From assembly GCA_015680685.1 (NCBI GenBank), contig MNCI01004733.1, forward strand, positions 394,780 to 419,787: 25,008 nt of DNA, written 5' to 3'. The notes below the pieces were generated by a model. The model saw only the letters and a list, made by a program, of their open reading frames with translations, searched no databases and was not told where the DNA came from. Shown one piece after another: positions 9,372 to 17,091 of the stretch; positions within the stretch are counted from its first letter, which is position 1, and every line of letters starts with the position of its first letter. The position numbers and the translations under genes are program-made. The DNA is from Gnetum montanum. Taxonomy: Eukaryota > Streptophyta > Gnetopsida > Gnetales > Gnetaceae.

Positions 9372-9713
9372 AACCTTGATTGTAAAGGTGTTTATCAAAT
9401 AGAATGCTCTTGTGGGAAACTATACATTAAAGAAAGTGGAAGAAGCATTCTTACCAAATTGAAAGAGAACATATAGGAGACATAAAACACGAGAGTTGAG
9501 AAATCCTCATTGGTAGAATATGTTAACAATTACTTAACAAATGAAACTAAACACACATGGAAACTAGGAAAATGCAAAGTCTTAGCCAAGATAGAAAATT
9601 ATTTATAAAGAAAAATTAGAGAATTCATAGAGATTAAGCTACATCCCAATAATGTTAATAGAGATGGAGGTTTAGAGATCATGAAAGATGGTGGCAACCA
9701 AAATCATGCATAA
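9372..9713 (+). pseudogene. GIY-YIG endonuclease domain of the Penelope-like element
   Basis: After a frameshift near 9350 the frame gives CKGVYQIECSCGKLYIKESG (9381-9440), which is the GIY and YIG strands with the CxC-type cysteines typical of this family. The second motif reads YIK instead of YIG. Two further frame changes follow (about 9470 and 9495): REHIGDIKHES, then SSLVEYVNNYLTNETKHTW, KCKVLAKIENYL and RKIREFIEIKLHPNNVNRDG, ending at TAA 9711. The closing 'REF-EI-HP-N-NRDGG' block is the usual C terminus. This domain supplies the nick that primes reverse transcription. Confidence 0.85.
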
Positions 9714-9731
9714 TAATAATAATTATTATTT
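9711..9731. repeat. Short TAA/ATT microsatellite
   Basis: (TAA)n turning into (ATT)n directly at the end of the Penelope-like reading frame. It could mark the element's 3' end, but no duplication of flanking bases was found. Confidence 0.6.
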
Positions 9732-10157
9732 AGAAAATTTGGGTTATCTATTAATGAGAGTGTGTAATAAAGCACAATATAAATCATCCTTAGCAAACCA
9801 AAGCCCAGGATCAGCTGAGAGAACACCCCCTCCCAATGCCCAAAATCGAGGGTAAGAATATCTGCAACCACCAGAAAACATAAGAAGATGAGACAAAATA
9901 TCATATTGCAGGAGGGCCCTCCATCAAAAATAGGAGAATTAACCTCCCCCCTTCCTGATGCAACATGATCATTTACATGCACACAACTATATCAGCAACC
10001 CTTCACTTTTTTATGCATAATTAAAAATTAATTTACCACTAATATTTGATTTTCTTGAGAGGGCTTGAGTTCAATCTCCACCAATATCCACCTTATTAAC
10101 TTTCAATTTATATAAAATATAATAATTATAATAAAAGTAATAGTCAACTAGTAAATT
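9732..10157. other. Spacer between the Penelope-like element and L1-C
   Basis: AT-rich DNA with a slightly GC-richer patch at 9800-9960. No coding or structural signal that I can support. Confidence 0.4.
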
Positions 10158-10176
10158 AATATCGACCATTCCATAG
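10158..10176. repeat. Left target-site duplication of L1-C
   Basis: AATATCGACCATTCCATAG matches 16217-16235 at 17 of 19 positions. Both differences are C here versus T on the right, one of them in a CpG. The first two A may belong to the tail on the right side. Confidence 0.85.
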
Positions 10177-10213
10177 ATGTTCAAGCAAACTTGATGCTTT
10201 TAGTGGAGAGACA

Positions 10214-11640
10214 ATGGGAGCGGCGGGGACAGCGAGATTGGTGGGTGCAGTGGGAGTAGCGGGAGTGACGACGATTGCAAGGGGAGTGTTGGCAGAAGCA
10301 GTGGCAGGAGCATCGATGGGCACAACAGCGAGCACTTTGGCAATTCATGTCGCAGGGGTGGAGCGGATGCTCAAAGAAGGGGGAGGTGGCGGAACCACTG
10401 ATGCAACCCCAAGGGGACATGGGGAGGGCAATGGTGAGGAATGCTTGGTCAAGGAAAGTGAGGATGCGATGCTACTGGACCCTTGGCTCCAACTGCTCGG
10501 GTTGGAAAATGGAAGGCCCACCTTTGACGTGTGTGAGAGAGAAGCAACTATGATGAGGATTAGGATTGGGCAATCGCTTGAGAAGACTGTGCAAGAACTC
10601 TAGAGCAGTCTACTTGGGAAATTTATTTTTGAAGATGTGTGACTGAGGATGGAACTCATTCACAAGTGGGCCAAAATCACTTGGGGTTGGAGACGGTTAG
10701 GGTCTGAAGCCTGGTGGACAACTGTTTGCTATTTATTTTCCCCACTTTGGCTAATTAAGAAAGGGTTTTGTTGGGGGGCCTGTGGTTTTACAATGCCTGT
10801 GGCCTAGCCCTGGCACTTTGGCAACCTGGAGTGCATTGGGATCTGTGCATCTTTGACCATGCGTTGGTCTGGGTTTGTTTGCTGGACTTGCCACTGGAAT
10901 ATTGGGAACTCGATTTCCTGAAGTCTTTGGCGGGTTTCTTTAGAGAGTTTATCCGATTTGATGTGTTTACTGCATCCATGGACCAGATGGGGTATGCATG
11001 GCTTTGCGTGTGGAGGTCGATGCAGTCAATAGAATAGGTCAAAGAGATTATTTTTGATGCCGCAGGAAGGGAAGGGATTCGGGTGAAGTTTGAAAATTTG
11101 CCCACGAGGAGGTTGGAGGGGAATTGGAAGGGTAGTGGGAAGAGTTGCCTTGTGTTGGATGGTTGTCAAGGGTTGACGAAGGCTGCTCAGGGATGGAATA
11201 AAGTTGGGTGGAAGGGCCGGATCTGGAAGCAAGCGGCTTTCGAGGGCCCTCAATGATCGCCTCACACAACTGTGGGAGGAGGGGATCAAGACTTGAAGTA
11301 GAAGAAACCAGTGGAAGAGTTACCAATACCTTGACTACCTTACGGGGAGGAGACAATAGAAGGATCACGGAAGGTGGGGGATAGTCCGTTTGGGGCATAG
11401 GCTACAAGGGTACCAGGGTCCCCTTGTACACCGTCGGTTCACAAGGCCATTGAGCCACTAGGGGTCATGTTGGAGCTACCCTTGCTAGGGGAATGGATCA
11501 TTGTGGGAAGGGGCTCTTCTAAATAAAAAATGCAAGACATTAATCTTCGGCAAGCAGGGAGTCCAGTTGGAGAGGTAGTGTGTCGATAGGAGAGCAAGCT
11601 TGGGCACCTAGATAAGGCAACAATGTGCAAGAAATCCATG
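10214..11640 (+). pseudogene. L1-C ORF1 (gag-like, DUF4283 core), decayed
   Basis: The N-terminal part (10214-10603) is open for 129 codons and Gly/Ala/Thr-rich. I am not sure it is the true frame. The firm part is 10712-11037: LLFIFP, an in-frame TAA, RVLLGGLWF, GLALALWQPGVHWD, ALVWVCLLDLPLEYWE, SLAGFFREFIRFD, MGYAWLCVWRS. It matches the L1-B ORF1 core block by block. The GGPWF proline reads Leu here. The region 11040-11640 should hold the basic and zinc-knuckle part, but I cannot trace it through the frameshifts. The protein would bind element RNA. Confidence 0.7.
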
Positions 11641-11711
11641 CAGCTGGATCTAGATTTGGGGATACAGCAAATGCTGCAGGAGGTATACCACCGATGGGTG
11701 TCTACCTCGCC

Positions 11712-12340
11712 ATGAAGATTTTATCCTGGAATTGTCGAGGTTAGGGTAGCCTGTACAAAAGAAATACCTTGCAAAGGATGGTGAGGGCGGTTAGTTGTGA
11801 AGTGGTGTGTTTGTAGGAAACAAAGGTTCAAATGGCTGAACGAAAAGTACTGAATTGGGAGGGTTGGACTGCCCACATTTTGCCCAACAGGGGCCATGCA
11901 AGGGGGTTGGCCATCTTAGCTAAAGTTCTAGTTAATCTGGAGGATATGTCGGATTGGAGTCAAACGATTTATATGCAGCAAGGAATATCTGGCTTACAAA
12001 TTATTATGGGACACAAAATTGGGAGGTAAGGGTTCAGGAACTTCAACGGGTGGCCAAGCATATCCCCAATACAACTTGCTAGATGGCAATGGGGGACTTT
12101 AACAAGTGATTTTACTACTGGGAAAAATTTGGTAATGAGTGCACTGATCCTGTAGGGGCTAAGGCGTGTATTGAATTTCTGCGACAATATGGAATGATTG
12201 ACTTGGAGTAGCCGCTGGAGGGGTCTAGATTGTGTACAGTCTTGGATTGACCATATTTGGGTTAGTGAGGGCTTAATGTTGGATTTCCAAGTCATGGCAG
12301 AGCAGTAGGAATGGCAAGGCTCAAACCATCGATCTATTCT
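11712..12340 (+). pseudogene. L1-C endonuclease domain
   Basis: This is the apurinic/apyrimidinic-type endonuclease that nicks target DNA. The Asn of SWNCRG, the Glu of ETK, GDFN and the final His of S-N-H are all recognisable. The Asp of the last triad (SDH) has become Asn (AAC, 12324-12326). Stops occur at 11742 and 11814, with further stops and frame changes between 12030 and 12300. Confidence 0.8.
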
Positions 12341-12959
12341 GTGTCATATTCAATCACAGGGGAGGTGGGGGCCTCAGTTGTTTTGATTCGAGTGGGCCTA
12401 GTTGACTAAGGCTTGGCTTAGGCCCATTGTGGCAGATATTTGACAAGGCTATAATGGGACGTAGGAGACTCGATAGTTCCTCAGTGGGGGTTTGAGAGCT
12501 CTCAAATGCACTATTAAGGCCAAAACAATGGAGGATAGATATAACTTCAGGGGATATCAGCAGCAAGTGCAAGAGGAACTGAGGGCAATCCAATAGCTGC
12601 AAGAAATGGAGGAAGCTTGGGATATTGAGGAGCAATAAATTCTCTGGGAGCTACAAGACCTAGACAGGGAAGAGGAGAGTTATTGGAGAGAGCGCTCAAG
12701 GGTGACCTACATAATGGAAGGGGACAAGAACACCAGGTTTTTCTTTGCCACGACAAGATAGAATCAGGCACAATAGAATAAGCTCTAGGACATCATTGAG
12801 AGCATGGTTGGGGGAGGCCCACACAGTAGCGCAAGGGGGTTGGAAGCCCTGCAGGAGTTTTGGGGGAATATTTGGCAGTGGCAGGCGATAGATCCGATCT
12901 CTCTACACATACCATGGGTCCTCACAAAGGCAGACAATGCACAATTGTTACATCCTTTA

Positions 12960-13720
12960 TTGTGGGAGGAATTGTTGTGGGCCTTGAAATCCATGTAAGC
13001 CAACAAGGCTTTGGGGCCTAATGGATGGCCAATCGAATTCTTTAGGGAATATGAGGATCTCATGGGGCCCAACTTGCTGGACATGTATAACAGTATGCTT
13101 AGATGGTAGCAAGTCAGGAGAGAAATAAATTGTTCACGGGTGGTGCTTTTACCCAAAGTCCCCAATCCCTCTACCCCCAGACATTTTTGGCCTATTGGGG
13201 TTTGGAACACATTAATGTGGGTTTTCTCCAAGATGCTGGTTGGGCGTCTCATGCCACTTATGGGGAAGTTGGTTGGGGAACATTAGGTTGGGTTTATTAA
13301 GGGATGTTTCTTATAGGACTAGGTGTTGCTATTACAAGAGATTTTGCATTTGGTCCGGGTGGCTAGATTTCCTAGAATGTGTACCAAACTTGACATCACT
13401 AAGGTTTATGACATGGTCAGTTGAGCGACGCTATGGAGAGATGGTGGAGAAAGGTTTTGATACCAAGTTTGTCAACTTATGTATTTAGATACAACGCAGT
13501 GGATGATACTCTCTGGACATCGATGGTAGGCTGTTTGGGTTCGTGGGCATAGGGCTTGGCTTAAGGCAAGGGGATCTGTTGTCTCTACTCCTTTTCATTA
13601 TTGTTATGGACTTGTTCCAAAGTTATTGTAGCAAGGAAGGGGTTCAAGGACTTCAAGTTGCTGGGGTGAACAATTTAGTGGCACATTATGTAGATGATAC
13701 GATGGTTTTTTCTTGAGCTG
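12960..13720 (+). pseudogene. L1-C reverse transcriptase domain
   Basis: The fingers block K-A-x-G-P-x-G (13003-13023) follows a TAA at 12996. Motif A keeps its Asp (13392-13394). Motif B reads GLRQGDLLSLLLF; the two prolines of GDPLSP are both Leu, as C-to-T changes would give. The catalytic YVDD is intact at 13687-13698, with TGA at 13714. Motifs B and C share a frame; motif A is in another. Confidence 0.85.
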
Positions 13721-14454
13721 TGGTGCCATAGGCTGAGGCGCTATTACGAGCGATGACACAGATGTAGCATGAAGTTGGTCTAGAGGTGAACAAGGGCAAA
13801 GGCTGTCTACTATATTCACATAGATGGGGCGGTGAGGGCCAGGCTCATACAAACGTTGGGTATTCTGCCAGGAAATGCCTAGGATACTTAACTTGGTATG
13901 CCTATTTTTGACTAGAATAGGCAGCTGGCTTGGAAAGGACTGGTGGAGCGTGTACAGAACAAGACTGCTCTCTGGACAGTCCAATTCTTGTCCCAAAAGG
14001 ACAAGATGATACTGGCAACGGTGGTCTTGATGGTTGTTGCTTGTTTTGCCGCTTCTATGGCTACTTTGTCGATTAGTATTATGCAGAAAATAGATAGAAT
14101 AGTAAGAGATTTTGTCTGGTCCAACAGAAAAGGGGGCCGAAAATGCATTTGGTCTCACGTTCGGTAAGAGCAATACCTAGGTCGGCAGGGGGTATTGGGC
14201 TATTGAGATTTGAGGATGAGGTTGCTTTGGGCCTGAATCGATCGCTGAATAGGTTCATGGCAATTGCGGTTGGAGGGGCCCCATGGGTGCAGATTTTAAC
14301 ATGAAAATACCATAGATGGGAGTCCTCGTCGGGCAGCTCTCATCTCTGGAAAAATTTGTGCCAGTTTGTGGCCAAAATTGAACCGATGGGCCTGTTGGGA
14401 CAACAATCGAATGAAATGATAAAATCCTTCTCTCCGCTAGTGGATGGTTGGGCG

Positions 14455-14700
14455 GCACTCTAGAAAGGTCGTCTCCCAAAGAAAATTAAGGCATTTGGGT
14501 GGCTTATCATGCACCAGGCGTTGCTTGTGAAGGCCACGTTACGGGAGCGGGGGTCACAAATTGAGGACAGCTATCCACATTGCCATGCAGCTCCAAAAAG
14601 GCTTAATCATTTTATGGACAAGTGCCAGTTTTCACAAGCTGTGGCAAATACATTGGTTTGCACAGGTCACAGGAATCCATGGGGACTTGGCAAGACTTGC
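14455..14700 (+). pseudogene. L1-C zinc-binding region of reverse transcriptase (zf-RVT)
   Basis: After a TAG at 14461 that replaces an expected Trp, the frame reads KGRLPKKIKAFGWLIMHQAL, then TLRERGSQ, HCHAA, LNHFMDKCQFSQAV. This is the zf-RVT pattern (P-K-I-K-x-F-x-W, L-x-x-R, C-x-x-C, H-x3-C). One frameshift near 14635 leads into LWQIHWFAQV and LWIIWKKWNLLVFWG, the usual sequence after this domain. Confidence 0.8.
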
Positions 14701-14761
14701 CACGCTGTGGATCATTTGGAAGAAGTGGAACTTGTTGGTTTTTTGGGGGTAGCAACTCCCT

Positions 14762-15979
14762 ATGGTGCTTGTAGTGGTCAAGGAGGCATGCCTATTATGG
14801 TAGGAGCCAACAACGGCCATGGAGCAAGGGTTGCTCTTTGAATTGTCATGGATGGATTTTGCCAACATGCCTAAATTATGGGGGTTGGTGGAACACATGG
14901 GATGGGCAGAAATGTTCAAATGATTAGAGGGAGAACCCAATTTGGCCACACAATAGTTTTACGATAATTGGGAGGGAGAGACTACGTAGTTTCGGGGCAA
15001 AAGGATTTAAGTCTTTGTGCAGGTGCTCGTGGAGGCACTGGGGGTGGAGGCGACAAGCGAAATCATGGCCCTTGTGGCAAGGGCATAGATGGAATGCCAT
15101 GGAGTTCTTTCCTGGGCCGGTTCCCAGGATGGCCAGTAGGTACATTCGATGTTTCGGGTTACAAGGCATCTAGAAAGACGTGGCGTTGATGGTTAAAGGT
15201 ACTTTGTTTAGTTTGGGTAGCCCCACAAACTATTTGGGGTGCATTTCACTTTCTTGAAGTACCTTAGACAAGGCTCTTGTGTGAACTTGCCCCAATTCTT
15301 TTGGGAATTGTTGAACAGGCGGTGGCCGGGGCAGCACCCCGAGGTTATTCTTGCGTTATGGTGCAAGGGTACCCCCATTGCCCGCCTAGCAACAACTATT
15401 GTTTATTAGAGGCATAGGGGTTCTAGGCAGATGGCTCGTGTGGTGCAGTTGGATCGGCAGGAGTCACTATTTGATGACGCCAACGCCTTTGGTTTGTCTT
15501 CCGCTATGGTGTTGGTGTAGCTTGCTTGTGGATGTTCTTGCGGCAAAACACTAATGGAGGCTTGTCACACCGCGGCTAACTAGGTGAGGTTGGAGGAGGG
15601 CGTGAGATGGCAACATAGGTGGGAGGAAATGCAACAACAGGCTAGGTGGGAGGCACGGTTGTGGGACATCCAATGGATGGAGGATGTTCTCACGGAACAC
15701 TGTGAGGGCTTGGCCCTACTTCTTGCGATTGGGCAGGGGGCCATGGTGCAACAGCTAACAACGACTACAACTGCGTTGGGGATGTTGGTGGGGGCTGAGG
15801 TCAAGAGGTTGCACCAGCCGACCAACTGGGCCTCAAATCCAGGAGAGAGTGGTGTATGGCCTTTCGAGGCATCGGGGGGAGGGGTGAAAATATGGCAGAG
15901 TAATAGAGGGAAAATGTGGCTATTTGGGGTGCTTTTTGGGTTGGGGGGGGGGAGGTGTAGCGCCGTGGAGGAATTGTGA
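14762..15979 (+). pseudogene. Long unassigned tail frame of L1-C ORF2
   Basis: The frame used just after the zinc-binding region continues without any frameshift from 14639 to 15979. From 14762 it has about 405 codons with 13 stops: ten TAG (14801, 14954, 14987, 15086, 15137, 15209, 15218, 15407, 15518, 15581), two TAA (15008, 15194) and one TGA (14921). It includes LLFELSWMDFANMPKLWGLV, HFTFLKYLRQGSCVNLPQFF, WCKGTPIARLATTIVY and, near the end, a Trp/Glu/Gln-rich helical segment (15584-15690) with RWEEMQQQARWEARLW. I see no RNase H motifs. Plant L1 ORF2 usually stops soon after the zinc region or carries RNase H, so this is an unusual extension or a separate downstream ORF. No function can be assigned. 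Confidence 0.5.
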
Positions 15980-16216
15980 GAATGAATACTAAACCCTCTA
16001 TTTCCGAGGGCATACTGTCTCTGGTTGTCAAACTTGTTTGAACTCCTGGTCTTCCGGGATTTGGGGATTGGTGGCATTGCTACTGTGATGGCGCATGCGC
16101 ATGCACGGCATGGGCATGTGGCTGTGGCCCTCAGGTGATGGCAGGCGTTGGCCCACAATGTACATTTGTTCATGCATTTTTTTGGATTAATATAAGCTCG
16201 AACATTACCCCAAAAA
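15980..16216 (+). other. 3' untranslated part and short A tail of L1-C
   Basis: This is GC-richer sequence with a palindromic GCGCATGCGCATGC-like patch (about 16091-16105), then an AT-rich end and seven A (16212-16218, overlapping the duplication by two). Confidence 0.6.
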
Positions 16217-16235
16217 AATATTGATCATTCCATAG
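16217..16235. repeat. Right target-site duplication of L1-C
   Basis: AATATTGATCATTCCATAG, 17/19 identical to 10158-10176. It defines the 3' end of the insertion. Confidence 0.85.
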
Positions 16236-16609
16236 CATTAAATACTTTACACAAAGGGCTTTATCATAAATAACAATACTTTTTTATAATAGTAATAACA
16301 ATAAGTTAATTATTAATTTCTATAATAAATAAAGAAATTTAGCTAACCCTTTTAAATAAATAATAACTGTGACTGACTTTTCCCAAGTAACATATAAATA
16401 ACCTTTTCCTTTCTTATTATTCAGTACCATTGATGATGAATTTAGAAAGGATTTGAAACTAGTATAGTTTCAGATTGTAAGAAGCAGAATCTCAGAAGTG
16501 CAATTTTTAGTTGACCACTCTTTGCAAAATTTAATGTTTTGTGTTTATTAAATGGATACAGCTATAGCTTATTTCTAGATTATTAAATCTTCTTGTTTCT
16601 GTTTTTCAG
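16236..16609. other. Probable intron sequence upstream of the host exon
   Basis: AT-rich (over 70 percent A+T by eye), ending in a polypyrimidine tract and TTTTTCAG, a good 3' splice site. No further exon could be fixed here. Confidence 0.45.
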
Positions 16610-16713
16610 ATGTGTCCCATCTTTATCAACAAAGACCGTGAAGTTAGAGTTGCTTCCACTAACTGATGGAATAATAACGTTGGATACTCTTCAAATTGCA
16701 AATAAAGACAAAG
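16610..16713 (+). CDS. Penultimate exon, TRAPPII-subunit-like (TRS120/TRS130)
   Basis: A 104-nt exon lies between a TTTCAG acceptor and an AAG|GTAACTG donor. Reading from 16611 it encodes 34 codons: CVPSLSTKTVKLELL followed by PLTDGIITLDTLQIANKDK. From memory this resembles the C-terminal strand region of plant TRAPPII-specific subunits, TRS130/TRAPPC10 more than TRS120. Those are large tethering proteins of the trans-Golgi network and cell plate. It has no stop and balanced codons, in contrast to the surrounding transposons. It starts with the third base of a split codon and ends with the first base of the next, fitting the following exon. The upstream exons are not visible, so it could be a live gene with a huge intron or a duplicated fragment. 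Confidence 0.6.
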
Positions 16714-17020
16714 GTAACTGTGGACTCTTGCATATGAAATTGATATTAGAGAGAAATGACATAAAACTTAAATTAGGAAAATTTCAACACTATAACTAAT
16801 AATAATAATAATAAATCATGCTGAATAAATTTCTCAGCAGAGACTGCTTGTGATATCATTTTGAAGTGTATGATCCTTCTTCGAGGCACTCCAACATTTT
16901 CAAGAAAATGAAATGTGGGCTAGTTCTCTATATTCATTCTTATAAACTAATATAGTTAGAGAATTTGTTAAAAATTTACAATTATACAGTTGATATATTA
17001 TGCTTGATTTTTATATGCAG
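16714..17020 (+). other. Intron, 307 bp, GT-AG
   Basis: GTAACTG donor and TTATATGCAG acceptor. Removing it joins the two coding pieces in frame: G from the first exon plus GT from the second makes a Gly codon. It contains a short (AAT)n microsatellite at about 16797-16815. Confidence 0.6.
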
Positions 17021-17091
17021 GTGTGGTATATGTCCCTGAAAAGTCACTGAAAATTTATTCAACCTCCAGTATTGCAAGTGGCATCATGTAG
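17021..17091 (+). CDS. Terminal exon, TRAPPII-subunit-like, with stop codon
   Basis: In the phase set by the previous exon this reads GVVYVPEKSLKIYSTSSIAS then GIM and a TAG at 17089-17091. The pattern YVPE-SLKI-TSSI fits the end of plant TRAPPII subunits. In the families I recall, the protein ends within a few residues of this point, so TAG is probably the real stop. A stop by C-to-T decay as seen in nearby elements cannot be excluded. The 3' UTR should follow, and a GT-AG-like pair at 17145 and 17228 could be a UTR intron. It makes a pair with the exon at 16610; together they give about 57 residues of a protein normally over 1,000 long. Confidence 0.6.

Larger units (their letters stand above)
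7263..9713 (+). mobile_element. Penelope-like retroelement with GIY-YIG endonuclease (Dryad-like)
   Basis: Penelope-like elements encode a telomerase-related reverse transcriptase followed by a GIY-YIG endonuclease. All parts appear here in order: N-terminal block VINLSK (7323) with LSEDIIELLNKGLD; the linker ending near 7691; an insertion; the RT core from PRIYGAPKIHK (8257) to about 9369; the GIY-YIG domain (9387 onward); and the terminal IREFIEIKLHPNNVNRDGGL before TAA at 9711-9713. The frame is broken by stops (7341, 7407, 8641, 8704, 9474), by the insertion and by at least three frameshifts, so it is inactive. In land plants such elements are known mainly from conifers, where a transfer from arthropods has been proposed (Lin, Faridi and Casola). 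Membership of that family is inference. Confidence 0.88.
11712..14760 (+). pseudogene. L1-C ORF2 (endonuclease and reverse transcriptase), decayed
   Basis: ORF2 opens with MKILSWNCRG at 11712, the standard start of plant L1 ORF2, with TAG at 11742. The catalytic-Glu block ETK follows at 11817, its preceding Gln codon now TAG (11814-11816). Further endonuclease landmarks are GDFN (12092-12103), WIDHIWVS (about 12240-12265) and SNH where SDH is expected (12321-12329). RT landmarks are NKALGPNGWP near 13000, motif A KLDITKVYDMV (13386-13418), motif B GLRQGDLLSLLLF (13558-13596) and YVDDTMVF (13687-13710). The 'RSAGGIGLLRFEDE' block is near 14180 and the zinc-binding region at 14455-14700. Frames change at least between motifs A and B and near 14635. 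Confidence 0.85.
10177..16216 (+). mobile_element. Near full-length L1-type LINE (L1-C), about 6.0 kb
   Basis: The element is bounded by a 19-bp target-site duplication and ends in a short A run. Inside, on the plus strand, are ORF1 with a DUF4283 core, ORF2 starting MKILSWNCRG (11712), endonuclease blocks, reverse transcriptase motifs A, B and C, a zinc-binding region and a long tail frame, then about 240 bp of 3' untranslated sequence. That is the order of plant L1 elements and the length of a complete copy. It is strongly decayed, with many stops (mostly TAG) and several frameshifts, so it is an ancient, dead copy. The 5' end just after the duplication suggests little or no 5' truncation. 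Confidence 0.88.

Noticed and set aside
12785-13252. 155-codon minus-strand frame
   Set aside because: It lies opposite the L1-C reverse transcriptase start and has no recognisable domain.
13604-14173. 189-codon minus-strand frame
   Set aside because: It is a shadow of the L1-C reverse transcriptase on the plus strand, which has the YVDD and GLRQGD motifs; the minus-strand protein shows no domain.
15580-16173. 197-codon minus-strand frame, Cys/His/Pro/Ser-rich
   Set aside because: It overlaps the plus-strand tail frame and 3' UTR of L1-C. Its open length follows from scarcity of CTA/TTA/TCA in GC-rich DNA, and no motif is seen.
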